A stretch of DNA of 64,000 bases from Chloroflexota bacterium (lineage in GTDB: Bacteria; Chloroflexota; JAHJIN01): the NCBI GenBank assembly GCA_018823415.1, contig JAHJIN010000482.1, positions 1-64,000 of the forward strand, read 5' to 3'. The first letter of the stretch is position 1. Each line of letters begins with the position of its first letter. Shown here one piece after another: positions 8,269 to 16,622 of the stretch. The notes beneath the pieces were generated by a model, which was not told the DNA's origin, searched no databases, and saw only the letters and a program-made list of their open reading frames with translations. The translations under genes and the position numbers were made by a program.

Positions 8269-9048
8269 ATGGGCAAGCGTACATTCTGGGCCGGAGCGGC
8301 CATTGGCGGGTTGGCGGCGTTCGCGGCGGGGGTCTATGTGGGGTCGCAACTGCCCCAGCAGCCGACAGGCCGCGAGCCCCACCTGGAGGCCGTCGAAGAT
8401 CCAGACGTGACGGTGGCTTATAATGGCATAATGGCTCTGCCGCACATCCGGTTCCTCAAGCAGCAGATCATCTGGGGCTCGCTGCCCCCACATCTGGCCG
8501 GCCGAGCCATCGACCTGGGTTGCGGGCCGGGGCAACTGGTCATCGACCTGGCCCGGCGCTACCCGGCCCTCCACGTGACCGGCCTGGACCTGAGCGCCGA
8601 GATGCTGGCCCTGGCCCGGGATAATGCGGACCGGGCCGGCCTGGGCCACTGCACCGCGTTCAAGCTGGGCAACGCCGAGGATGTGCCCTTTCCCGACGAT
8701 TATTTCGACCTGGCGGTGAGCACGCTGTCGCTGCATCACTGGACAGTCCCGCGCCGGGTGCTGGACGAGATGGCCCGGATCACCCGGCCGGGCGGTCATA
8801 TCGGCGTCTATGACCTGCGGCGCGATATGCCCCGGCCCCTGTGGACGGCCCTGGCTCTGGTGACCCAGACGGTCTTGCCCGGCCCGCTGCGGCGCGTGGG
8901 CGGGCCGCTCACCTCCATTGCCGCCGCGTACCGGCCTGACGAGGCCACGCAACTGGTCGCCCAGTCTGACCTGGCCGGCTGGGAGACGCAAGTGAGTGCC
9001 GGCCCGGCATGGCTGGTCATCACCGGCCACAAGCCACCCCGCTTATGA
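8269..9048 (+). CDS. Membrane-anchored class I SAM methyltransferase
   Basis: The protein has 259 residues. Residues 6-25 form an N-terminal hydrophobic anchor, followed by a Rossmann methyltransferase fold with motif I DLGCGPGQLVIDLA, motif II GLDLSAEML and the post-motif region FDLAVSTLSLHHW. This is the Methyltransf_11/UbiE-like class, with small-molecule or lipid-type substrates. ATG 8269 is preceded by GGAGG at 8259-8263; a GTG at 8242 lies within repeat DNA and is less likely. The stop overlaps the next start (ATGA), so it is co-translated with the radical SAM pair. Substrate not known. Confidence 0.75.
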   Translation: MGKRTFWAGAAIGGLAAFAAGVYVGSQLPQQPTGREPHLEAVEDPDVTVAYNGIMALPHIRFLKQQIIWGSLPPHLAGRAIDLGCGPGQLVIDLARRYPALHVTGLDLSAEMLALARDNADRAGLGHCTAFKLGNAEDVPFPDDYFDLAVSTLSLHHWTVPRRVLDEMARITRPGGHIGVYDLRRDMPRPLWTALALVTQTVLPGPLRRVGGPLTSIAAAYRPDEATQLVAQSDLAGWETQVSAGPAWLVITGHKPPRL

Positions 9049-9941
9049 CTCCCCTCCCCCTGGGTGATGGGCTGCGCCGGGCCTGGGCCACCCGCGACCT
9101 GGAATTCCCCCGGCGCCTCCTGGTGGCCCGACCCCGCCGCACTGTGCCTGTCAGCCTCACCGGCCCCGCCTGCGCCCTCGACTGCGCCCACTGCGGCCGG
9201 CACTATTTGGCGCACATGATCCCCATCGCCCAAGCGGTGGCCGACCCGCGCGTGCGCCAGGCCCCCAGCCTCCTGATTTCCGGCGGGTGCGACCCGGCCG
9301 GCCGGGTCCCCGTGCGCGAGCATCTCCCGGCGGTTCAGGCATTGGCCCCGGGCAAGCGCCTCAACTGGCACGTGGGCCTCATCGCCGAGGCTGACGTTGC
9401 CGCCATCGCCCCACTGGTAGATACCGTCTCGCTGGATTTCGTGGGCGACGAGGCGACGATCCGCGAGGTGTACGGGCTGCCAGCCGTCCCGGCCGACTAT
9501 GTGGCGACGTATCGCCGGCTCTGGGCCGCCGGGCTGCGTGTGGTCCCACACCTCACCATCGGGCTGCGCGGCGGGCTGCTGGGCCACGAGCGCCCTGCCC
9601 TGGACGCCCTGGCCGGCCTGGACCCGGCGGCCCTGGTCTTTTTGGTGTTCATCCCCACGCCCGGCACGCGCTATGCCGACCGCACGCCGCCGCCGGTGGC
9701 CGACGTGACCGCGCTCCTGGCCGAGGCCCGGCTGCGCCTGCCGCACACGCCGCTGCTGCTGGGCTGCATGAGGCCCGGCGGTCATTACCGGGCACAGCTC
9801 GACCCACTGGCGGTGCAGGCCGGCGTCAACGGTATCGTGAACCCGGCCCCGGCCGCCCGGCGCCTGGCGGTTTCACTGGGGCTGGACCTCGTGCCCGGCG
9901 ACGAGTGCTGCGCCCTGGTCATCGCGGAGCAGCGACAATGA
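9045..9941 (+). CDS. Radical SAM protein, COG1856-like; possible LipS-type lipoyl synthase subunit
   Basis: This 298-residue radical SAM enzyme has its cluster motif at CALDCAHC (Cys-x3-Cys-x2-Cys, about residue 44-51). It also has LLISGGCDPAGRVP and LLGCMRPGGHYR with AGVNGIVNP, features I associate with COG1856 (biotin-synthase homologues). Its start overlaps the methyltransferase stop and its stop overlaps the start of a second radical SAM gene, both by ATGA. Adjacent COG1856/biotin-synthase-like pairs are the arrangement of the LipS1/LipS2 lipoyl synthases of archaea and some bacteria. That function is an inference; no lipoate ligase or lipoyl-protein gene is in the window. Confidence 0.7.
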   Translation: MTPLPLGDGLRRAWATRDLEFPRRLLVARPRRTVPVSLTGPACALDCAHCGRHYLAHMIPIAQAVADPRVRQAPSLLISGGCDPAGRVPVREHLPAVQALAPGKRLNWHVGLIAEADVAAIAPLVDTVSLDFVGDEATIREVYGLPAVPADYVATYRRLWAAGLRVVPHLTIGLRGGLLGHERPALDALAGLDPAALVFLVFIPTPGTRYADRTPPPVADVTALLAEARLRLPHTPLLLGCMRPGGHYRAQLDPLAVQAGVNGIVNPAPAARRLAVSLGLDLVPGDECCALVIAEQRQ

Positions 9942-10888
9942 CCACAATCCGCGTGTCGCTGGGGACTGCCATTGCCCTGGGTCTGAGCGACGCTCGCGCC
10001 GACGAGTGGCCCACCACCGCGTACCTCATGGTGGGCGAGCGCTGCGTCCGCGATTGCGCGTTCTGCGCCCAGGCCCGGACCAGCACTGCCCGCGCCGATG
10101 CGCTCTCGCGCGTGACGTGGCCCCGGTTTGACGAGGCCGCCGTGCTGGAGGCCCTGGCCCGGGCCGTGGACGCCGGTCGTGTCCGGCGCGCCTGCTTTCA
10201 GACGACGGTCAACCCGGGCATCGCTGCCGAGGTGGCCCGGCTGGCCCGGGCCGTGCGCGCTGTCGCCCCGGTGCCGGTGAGCGCCTCCATCTGGCCGGCG
10301 TCGCCGGACGACATTGGCGCACTGCTGGTGGCCGGGGTGAGCCGCGTGGGGCTGGCCCTCGACGCCGCATCGCCGGCCGGCTATCGTGCCATCAAGGGCC
10401 GCGACCCGGCTGCCGCCTGGGCGTTCCTGGCCGACGCGGTTCGGTGCTATCCCGGGCACATCACCACGCATCTCATCGTGGGCCTGGGCGAAACCGAGCG
10501 CGAGATGGTGATGGCCATCCAGCGGGCGCACGCCCTGGGCGTGACCGTGGGGCTGTTTGCGTTTACGCCGGTGCGCGGGACGGCGCTGGCCCATCAACCG
10601 CCGCCGGCCCTGGCCCACTATCGCCGGATGCAGGTGGCCCGGCACCTCATCGCCCAGGGCCATCAGGCGTTTGCTTTTGACGACGCCGGGCGGCTGGTGG
10701 ACTGGGGCCTGTCGGCGGCGGAACTGGCGACCCAACTGGGCGACGGCGCGGCCTTTCAGACGTCGGGCTGCGCCGACTGCAACCGGCCCTATTACAACGA
10801 ACGGCCCGGCGGCGATACCTACAACTATGCCCGGCCGCTGACGCCGGCCCAGGTCAAGGCGGCGCTGGGCGACCTGGGCGCATCCTGA
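9938..10888 (+). CDS. Radical SAM protein, biotin-synthase-like; possible LipS partner
   Basis: The protein has 316 residues with the radical SAM motif CVRDCAFC (about 36-43) followed by AQARTS, as in biotin synthase relatives. A C-terminal SGCADCNRPYYNERPGG adds extra cysteines that could bind an auxiliary iron-sulfur cluster, which sulfur-inserting radical SAM enzymes need. It overlaps the preceding radical SAM gene by four bases, so the two are probably made in equal amounts and act together. Candidate roles are lipoyl synthesis (LipS1/LipS2 type) or another sulfur insertion. There is no biotin operon nearby, which argues against BioB. Confidence 0.7.
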   Translation: MTTIRVSLGTAIALGLSDARADEWPTTAYLMVGERCVRDCAFCAQARTSTARADALSRVTWPRFDEAAVLEALARAVDAGRVRRACFQTTVNPGIAAEVARLARAVRAVAPVPVSASIWPASPDDIGALLVAGVSRVGLALDAASPAGYRAIKGRDPAAAWAFLADAVRCYPGHITTHLIVGLGETEREMVMAIQRAHALGVTVGLFAFTPVRGTALAHQPPPALAHYRRMQVARHLIAQGHQAFAFDDAGRLVDWGLSAAELATQLGDGAAFQTSGCADCNRPYYNERPGGDTYNYARPLTPAQVKAALGDLGAS

Positions 10889-10899
10889 ACCGGCCCACC

Positions 10900-10928
10900 T
10901 TTATCAATGGCGCGAAACCGGGTATAAT
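10900..10928 (+). promoter_or_regulatory. Promoter of the dikinase-like gene
   Basis: TATAAT at 10923-10928, with a weak -35 (TTTATC at 10900-10905, 17-bp spacing). The start codon of the next gene is 55 bases downstream. Confidence 0.6.
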
Positions 10929-10983
10929 ACGATCGCACGACCGCGAACGGGCGGAGATATTTACACAAGCAGGTGCAGTGGCT

Positions 10984-13740
10984 ATGATGGACCCGACCCT
11001 GATCGTTCCTCTCGATGCTGAAACGGCGTCCCTGGCCCTGGTGGGCGGCAAGGGCGCGAACCTGGCGCGCCTGGCTCGCGCCGGGTTCCCGGTCCCCGGC
11101 GGTTTTATGGTCACCACCGCCGCCTATGCCGCCTACGTCGCCGCCAACGACCTGGTCGACTGGGTCCCGGCGATGGCCGCGGCCGCGGCGCCGGGCGACC
11201 CGACGGCGCCTGGCGACCAGGCGGTACCTGATGCCCCGGTGGCGCTGGAGGCCGCGTCCCAGGCGATCCGGGCACGATTCGCGGCCGGCGTCATGCCGCC
11301 GGACCTGGCCGACGCGCTCACGGCGGCATATGCCGCGCTGGGCCGGCCGGCCGTGGCCGTCCGCTCCTCCGCCACTGCCGAAGACCTACCCGACCTCTCG
11401 TTTGCCGGGCAGCAGGACACCTTTCTTAACGTCGTGGGCGACGAGGCGCTGCTACGCGCCGTGGTTGACTGCTGGAGCAGCCTGTGGACGGCGCGTGCCA
11501 TCGGCTATCGCGCCCGTAACGGCATCCCCCAGACCGGGCTGGCGCTTGCCGTGGTGGTGCAGGCGATGGTCCAGAGCGAGGCGTCCGGCGTCCTCTTTAC
11601 CGCCAACCCGCTCACGGGCTTGCGCACCGAGACAGTCATTGACGCCACGCTGGGCCTGGGCGAGGCCCTCGTGTCGGGCCGGGTGGACCCGGACCATTAC
11701 GTCGTAGATATGGGCGACGGCAACCCACGCATCGCGGGCAAGACATTGGGCCGCAAGGCCATCGCCATCCACGGTCAGACGAGCGGCGGTACCGTCACCA
11801 CGACAGAGGACGCCGCCGGTCGCCAGGCGCTCCCGGACGCCGCCATTCTGGAACTGGCCGGCCTGGGCCGGCGCGTCGCCGACCTGTACGGCGCGCCGCA
11901 GGACATCGAGTGGGCCTGGGCCGACGGTCGCCTGTACCTGGTGCAGAGCCGGCCCATCACCTCGCTCTACCCGGTGCCGGCCAATCTGCCAGCCCATCCT
12001 CTCCACGTGCTGCTCTCGTTCGGCGCGGTGCAGGGGGCGCTGGACCCCATGACACCACTGGGCCGGGAGACGCTCCAGGGCGTCGCGGTGATCGTGGGGC
12101 GATTCATGGGCGTGCCGGTCACACTGGAGACACAGCGTGCGTTCCTGGAGGCCGGTGAGCGGCTATTCATCAACGTGACGACCGTGATCAACAACCAGTT
12201 GGGCCGGCGAATACTCGGGGTTGTGTTGCCCTATGTCGAGCCGGGCAGCACGCACACGCTGGCGTCCCTGCTGACCGACCCACACCTGGCCGAGCCGGGC
12301 CGGCTTCGTCCCCATACCGTCTGGCTGATGTTCCGTTTCCTGGCCCCGCTGGGCCGGCGGGTGTTGCACAACCTGCGGCGACCGGAGGAGAGCCGGGCGC
12401 GCACGGATCAGCAGGTAGAGCAAACCGTGACCGACTTTGCCGCCCGCGCGGCGGCCGCCGAGACGTTGGCGGATCGGCTGGCCCTGTTCCAGGCAGCCGG
12501 CGATGCCATTCCGCGCGTCGTGTTGGCCGGCCTGCTCCCCGCGCTGGTAGGCGGGATGGCAATGATGCAACTGCTGCACCGGCTCGCCGCGGGCCTGGCA
12601 CTCTCTCCCGGCGATCAAGGGCAGATGGTGGTCGAGCAGGTGGTGCTCGAGTTGACCCGTGGGCTGCCGCGCAACGTCACCACCGAGATGGACTTGGCCC
12701 TGTGGGCGGCGGCGCAGGCGATCCAGGCTGACCCGGATTCGGCGGCGCGCTTCGCCGGGGCCGATGCGCCGGCATTGGCGGCGGATTGGTTGGCTGGCCG
12801 GTTGCCCCCGGCGGCCCAGGCCGCGGCCGATGACTTTATGCGGCGGTACGGCGCGCGCGGCTTGGGCGAGATCGACCTGGGCCGGCCCCGCTGGCGTGAT
12901 GAGCCGACGCCGGTCTTTCAGGTGTTGCAGAGCTACCTACGCATTACCGACCCGTCCCAGGCCCCGGATGCGGTCTTTGCGCGGGGCGCGGCTGCGGCCG
13001 AGGCGACCCTGGAGCGGATAGTGGCCGCTGCCCGGCAGGCGCACGGCGGCCGGGTCAAGTCCCGATTGGTCCGATTCGCGGCCGGGCGAATGCGCGCGCT
13101 CCTGGGCATACGCGAAAGCCCCAAGTTCTTTGCCGTGCGCATGATGGGCATCTGGCGCGAGGCGTTGCTCCAGAGCGGCCAAGAGTTGGTCACTGCCGGA
13201 GTGCTGGCCCGGCCTGACGACGTGTTTTTCCTGCGCATGCGAGAGCTGGAAGCGCTGGCAACCAGGGAAAGCCGAGACTGGCAAGCCCTGGTCGCGGAGC
13301 GCCGCCAGGCTTTCGACCGGGAGCTGCGCCGGCGCCAGGTGCCGCGCATCCTGTTGAGCGATGGCCGGGCCTTTTACGAGGGCATGGGAGCTGACACCGC
13401 GGGGAACGATGAATTGGTGGGCAGCCCGGTCTCACCCGGCGTTGCCGAGGGCGTGGTCCACGTGGTGCTGGACCCGCGCGGCGCGCAGTTGGCCCCGGGC
13501 GAGATATTGGTCTGCCCCGGCACTGACCCGGCCTGGACGCCGCTCTTTCTGGCGGCCGGCGGGCTGATAATGGAAGTGGGCGGGCTGATGACCCACGGCG
13601 CGGTGGTGGCGCGCGAGTACGGCATCCCTGCGGTGGCCGGCGTCCACCAGGCTACCACGCGTCTGCAGACCGGCCAGCGCATCCGGGTGGACGGTTCTAC
13701 CGGCCAGATTCGGGTCGTGGCCCAGGATACCGATCAGTAG
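10984..13740 (+). CDS. PEP-synthase-like phosphotransferase without PEP barrel (rifampin phosphotransferase type)
   Basis: The protein has about 918 residues and three parts. An ATP-grasp domain (GGKGANLARL near residue 25, AVRSSATAEDLPDLSFAGQ at about 120, EASGVLFTANP) comes first. A helical middle region of about 400 residues follows. A C-terminal swivelling phosphohistidine domain ends it, with GGLMTHGAVVAREYG and its His near residue 871. The PEP/pyruvate TIM barrel of true PEP synthase is missing. This is the layout of rifampin phosphotransferase, which moves the beta phosphate of ATP to the antibiotic, but many family members have unknown substrates. GTG 10978 is an alternative start; AGGTG at 10970 favours ATG 10984. 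Confidence 0.75.
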   Translation: MMDPTLIVPLDAETASLALVGGKGANLARLARAGFPVPGGFMVTTAAYAAYVAANDLVDWVPAMAAAAAPGDPTAPGDQAVPDAPVALEAASQAIRARFAAGVMPPDLADALTAAYAALGRPAVAVRSSATAEDLPDLSFAGQQDTFLNVVGDEALLRAVVDCWSSLWTARAIGYRARNGIPQTGLALAVVVQAMVQSEASGVLFTANPLTGLRTETVIDATLGLGEALVSGRVDPDHYVVDMGDGNPRIAGKTLGRKAIAIHGQTSGGTVTTTEDAAGRQALPDAAILELAGLGRRVADLYGAPQDIEWAWADGRLYLVQSRPITSLYPVPANLPAHPLHVLLSFGAVQGALDPMTPLGRETLQGVAVIVGRFMGVPVTLETQRAFLEAGERLFINVTTVINNQLGRRILGVVLPYVEPGSTHTLASLLTDPHLAEPGRLRPHTVWLMFRFLAPLGRRVLHNLRRPEESRARTDQQVEQTVTDFAARAAAAETLADRLALFQAAGDAIPRVVLAGLLPALVGGMAMMQLLHRLAAGLALSPGDQGQMVVEQVVLELTRGLPRNVTTEMDLALWAAAQAIQADPDSAARFAGADAPALAADWLAGRLPPAAQAAADDFMRRYGARGLGEIDLGRPRWRDEPTPVFQVLQSYLRITDPSQAPDAVFARGAAAAEATLERIVAAARQAHGGRVKSRLVRFAAGRMRALLGIRESPKFFAVRMMGIWREALLQSGQELVTAGVLARPDDVFFLRMRELEALATRESRDWQALVAERRQAFDRELRRRQVPRILLSDGRAFYEGMGADTAGNDELVGSPVSPGVAEGVVHVVLDPRGAQLAPGEILVCPGTDPAWTPLFLAAGGLIMEVGGLMTHGAVVAREYGIPAVAGVHQATTRLQTGQRIRVDGSTGQIRVVAQDTDQ

Positions 13741-13868
13741 AAAAGTTCGATTCCAAAAACAGGGTGGTCTTCCCATAGAGTGTTGCTGAGTATTTTACCG
13801 CCGAGAACGCCGAGTTTTCCTTCAACAACACTCAAGAGGGAGACTATCAAAAACAGGAGGTCAGTCGC

Positions 13869-14147
13869 ATGGCACAAGATCCAGGGATCGGGTACAAGGT
13901 CGTCGCGACGGTGATCGGGGCACAAGGCCGGTGCAACGCCGGGCACCAGGAGGGGGACACGTTCGAGATCAGTTGTCACAACCCCGGCGCGTTGTGCGGG
14001 TTCTTTTACCACAACATCTTTCCCACCTTGCACACCTTCCAGTTCGGGGGGTGCCTGCCCTGGTGGCAGGGCGACACGATCCAGCTTGAATGCCCCGACC
14101 GGCGCAACCTCGTGACCATCAGGTTGGAGAGATCAGAGAGAGCCTGA
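13869..14147 (+). CDS. TIGR04076-family small protein
   Basis: This 92-residue protein matches TIGR04076: YKVVATVIGAQGRCNAGHQEGDTFEI, then ALCGFFYHNIFPTL, FQFGG and the closing CPD region. Conserved cysteines (GRCNAGH, ALCGF, GGCLPW, LECPD) suggest metal or redox chemistry, but no function is established for the family. An AGGAGG-like site (about 13854-13859) precedes ATG 13869. It stands alone between the dikinase-like gene and the cyclase gene. The preceding 128-base gap contains only a weak inverted repeat (GAGTGTTG ... CAACACTC). Confidence 0.8.
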   Translation: MAQDPGIGYKVVATVIGAQGRCNAGHQEGDTFEISCHNPGALCGFFYHNIFPTLHTFQFGGCLPWWQGDTIQLECPDRRNLVTIRLERSERA

Positions 14148-14202
14148 ACGCTACAGGGTACCGGCGTGTCAGGCCAGAAGTCATATCGCCGGGGACAAGT
14201 GT

Positions 14203-14760
14203 ATGATGGACAACCTGTGTTTGGGCGACCAGGACATCACGGTGGCAAGTCGGGTGATCCTCTTTACCGACGTCCACAATTACTCGATGGCCTGCCCCGC
14301 GTCGGCCGCCGATGCCTTTGCCTTTCTGCAAGAGATGTGCGAGACGCTGGGCGACATCCTTGTGGCGTACCAGGGCGAGATCATCAAGTACATGGGGGAT
14401 GCCATGCTGTGCCTCTTTCCGGCCCACGCCGAGAACGAAGCGGTCGAGTGTGCCGTCGAGCTGCGGCGCGCGTTCGCCGGCCTGGTCAGCCAAAGGGGGT
14501 TGCCCCCGGACACCGAGCTCGAGATCGGCATCGCCTCCGGCGAGGTGGCGGTGGGCGTGCTCGGACACCGGTCGCTACGGCAAAAGGACGTCCTGGGCGA
14601 GGTGGTGAACCAGACCGCCGCCATCGGGCATCACCGGGGGATAGCTGTAACGGAACCGGTCTACAGCAGGATCAAGGCAACCCACGAAACGCGCCGCTTG
14701 CCCGACTTGAGCGTCAAATGGCAAAATGGACCACTAAAGGTATGGGAAGTGCTGGAATAG
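14203..14760 (+). CDS. Class III adenylate/guanylate cyclase-like domain protein
   Basis: This 185-residue protein is a bare cyclase catalytic domain without sensor or membrane segment. The two metal-binding aspartates are present in FTDVHNYS and KYMGDAML. In the GEVVNQTAAIGH segment the transition-state Asn is present, but the Arg expected four residues later is Ala. The protein may therefore be weakly active, act only in a heterodimer, or serve as a regulatory relic. A GGGGA site precedes ATG 14203. It sits upstream of an unrelated zinc-ribbon gene. Confidence 0.8.
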   Translation: MMDNLCLGDQDITVASRVILFTDVHNYSMACPASAADAFAFLQEMCETLGDILVAYQGEIIKYMGDAMLCLFPAHAENEAVECAVELRRAFAGLVSQRGLPPDTELEIGIASGEVAVGVLGHRSLRQKDVLGEVVNQTAAIGHHRGIAVTEPVYSRIKATHETRRLPDLSVKWQNGPLKVWEVLE

Positions 14761-14793
14761 TGGTTAATGCTCTTCAGAGAAGTAGGGTTACCT

Positions 14794-15114
14794 ATGCAGA
14801 AGGTAGGCGAGTTCCTTTTTCTTGCCATCTGGCTTGCATTGCTCGTTGGTGGCTTTATTGCTGCTGGCTGGCAATTCTTCTCGAAATTCGAGAAATTCAA
14901 AGCGTCAAGAAAGTGTCCCCTTTGTCAAAGTTCTTGGGCCCGAGAGGATCTGCGCGAGGAGTTAGTTGGCATGTTCAAGAAGCGGTTCCGACCCAAGATC
15001 CAAGTGGGTCGCGGTGCTGGGGAAGAAATTGCTCTTCACGGAAAGTACATATTGCATCACCGGTGTAAGCATTGTGGACACGAGTGGACGTCCACCGAGA
15101 CGAGAAAGATGTAA
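14794..15114 (+). CDS. Single-TM zinc-ribbon protein of unknown function
   Basis: The protein has 106 residues: an N-terminal TM helix (FLFLAIWLALLVGGFIAAGW), a short basic stretch and then a zinc ribbon built from CPLC (about 41) and CKHC (about 91), separated by about 50 mostly charged residues. ATG 14794 has a GTAGGG site; ATG 14767 is an alternative that would add nine residues. The DNA is clearly richer in A and T than its neighbours, which suggests separate acquisition. I do not recognise a family. Confidence 0.55.
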   Translation: MQKVGEFLFLAIWLALLVGGFIAAGWQFFSKFEKFKASRKCPLCQSSWAREDLREELVGMFKKRFRPKIQVGRGAGEEIALHGKYILHHRCKHCGHEWTSTETRKM

Positions 15115-15155
15115 AGAATAGATAGTACCAGGTGATCTTCCCTTTGCGCACGACG

Positions 15156-15169
15156 TCTGACGTTTCACG
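15156..15169 (+). repeat. Pair of TTTGACG-like heptads
   Basis: TCTGACG followed by TTTCACG, 28 bases before the first DapA-Fae gene. It belongs to the heptad family also found at 8205-8254 and 21755-21796. Confidence 0.4.
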
Positions 15170-15196
15170 CACTATACATCACAACGAGGTGAGAAT

Positions 15197-16621
15197 ATGA
15201 CCGAAAAACCCTTTAAACCGGCCGGCGTCAACCCGGCCCTGGTCACGCCTTTCACAAAAGACGGGACCGTGGACGAGGCGGCGTTCCGTCGCCTGATCCG
15301 TTTCGTGCTGCCCCACGTGGATGGGCTGGTGCCCTGCGGCACCACCGGCGAGTTCCCCTACCTCAAGCCGGCCGAGCACCGGCGGCTGGTGGAAATCGCC
15401 GTGGAAGAGGCCGGGGACAAGCCGGTCATCGCCGGGACCGGCGCCGAAAGCACCGTCAAGGCCATCGAGCTGACGCGCGGGGCGCAAGAGGCCGGCGCAA
15501 CCGCCTGCCTCATCGTCACGCCCTACTTTTTGCACCCGTCGGACAAGGGCATCTACCAGCACTATTATGAGATCGCCCGCACGGTGGACATCCCCATCAT
15601 CCTGTACAACATCCCCCAGGTGGTGGACGCGTACCTGCCCCGGCGCGTGGTGGAAGACCTGGCTGACATCCCCAACATCGTGGGGCTCAAGGACTCGTCC
15701 GGCAACCTCACGTACACGATGGAGGTGCTGGAATACGCCGGCGACCGCATCAACGTCCTCATCGGCCACGACGAGGTGGTGCTGAACGCCCTGGCCGGCG
15801 GCTGCTCGGGCATGATCCTGGCCAGCGCGCAGGTGTACCCGGAGGTATGGCAGGCGGTGCTCAAGGCCGTGCAGGCCGGGGACCTAGCTACCGCCCGCGA
15901 GTTGCAGCGCAAGGTGCAAAAGCTCTCGCGCATCTTTTGCCGACTGGGCGGCGGCGTGGCCGTCAAGCAGGCACTCAAGATGATGGGCGTGGACGCCGGG
16001 GTGCCTCGCAAACCTTTAAAGTCCGTGGGCGGCGCGCTCATCCACGAGGACCGGGCCGAGATACAGCTCGAATTGGAAAAGCTGGGCAAAATTCAGGTGC
16101 CGACCGCCGACTGCCGACTGCCGACTGGACCAGTGTCAGGCCGGTTCGAGGCAGTGGGCATTACGGCAGAGGACGTGGCGGCGCATGGCATGCATGTGGG
16201 GACCGGCGCGGCCGGCGACGGTGTGGAGGCCATCCAGATCGACCTGCTGTGCGGCGCCAAAAGCAGCCCCCTGGGCGAAGCCTGGGCGTACCAACTCACC
16301 TACCCGCGCCACGGCTACGAGGCTCTGACCACCATCCTGGAGCCCAACCTGACGGTCCGGCCCAGCACCCTCATCCTGCCGGTCAACGAGTTGGGCGACC
16401 TGCGCCAGGCCAACATGATCTATGGCCCCACGCAGAACGCCGTCGCGCAGGCCATCGTGGATCGGCTGGCCCGAGACGTCATCCCCGAGCCCCTGATGCA
16501 CACCCACGTGATGATCGTCCAGGCGGCGGTGCACCCGCAGGCGTTGGACCGGCGCGTGCTGCACCACAACGCCTACGAGGCCACCTGCGCCGCCATCGAC
16601 GATGCGTTTGGAGGGATGTGA
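15197..16621 (+). CDS. DapA-family aldolase fused to Fae domain (copy 1)
   Basis: The protein has 474 residues. Residues 8-300 are a class I pyruvate-dependent aldolase of the DHDPS/NAL family: GTTGE at 48-52, Tyr137 in LYNIP and the Schiff-base Lys165 in GLKDSSG. The Arg that binds aspartate semialdehyde in true DapA (YNVPSR) is replaced by Val, so this is not a lysine-pathway enzyme. Residues 328-474 match formaldehyde-activating enzyme: IQIDLLCG, PNLTVRPSTLILP, YGPTQNAV and HNAYEAT. The proposed catalytic His of Fae (AHIDL) is Gln347 here, while the GPxQ pterin-side motif is kept (410-413). The linker contains heptad repeat DNA. It is paired with a second fusion gene one base downstream. 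Confidence 0.85.
   Translation: MTEKPFKPAGVNPALVTPFTKDGTVDEAAFRRLIRFVLPHVDGLVPCGTTGEFPYLKPAEHRRLVEIAVEEAGDKPVIAGTGAESTVKAIELTRGAQEAGATACLIVTPYFLHPSDKGIYQHYYEIARTVDIPIILYNIPQVVDAYLPRRVVEDLADIPNIVGLKDSSGNLTYTMEVLEYAGDRINVLIGHDEVVLNALAGGCSGMILASAQVYPEVWQAVLKAVQAGDLATARELQRKVQKLSRIFCRLGGGVAVKQALKMMGVDAGVPRKPLKSVGGALIHEDRAEIQLELEKLGKIQVPTADCRLPTGPVSGRFEAVGITAEDVAAHGMHVGTGAAGDGVEAIQIDLLCGAKSSPLGEAWAYQLTYPRHGYEALTTILEPNLTVRPSTLILPVNELGDLRQANMIYGPTQNAVAQAIVDRLARDVIPEPLMHTHVMIVQAAVHPQALDRRVLHHNAYEATCAAIDDAFGGM
16100..16127 (+). repeat. CCGACTG heptad tandem repeat inside the interdomain linker
   Basis: Four heptads, CCGACCG at 16100-16106 and CCGACTG at 16107-16113, 16114-16120 and 16121-16127, lie in frame in the linker between aldolase and Fae domains. 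Confidence 0.75.
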
Positions 16622-16622
16622 A

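Noticed and set aside
13779-13832. Inverted repeat GAGTGTTG ... CAACACTC before the TIGR04076 gene
   Set aside because: Only 8-bp arms with a 38-base loop and no T-run; too weak to call a terminator or operator.
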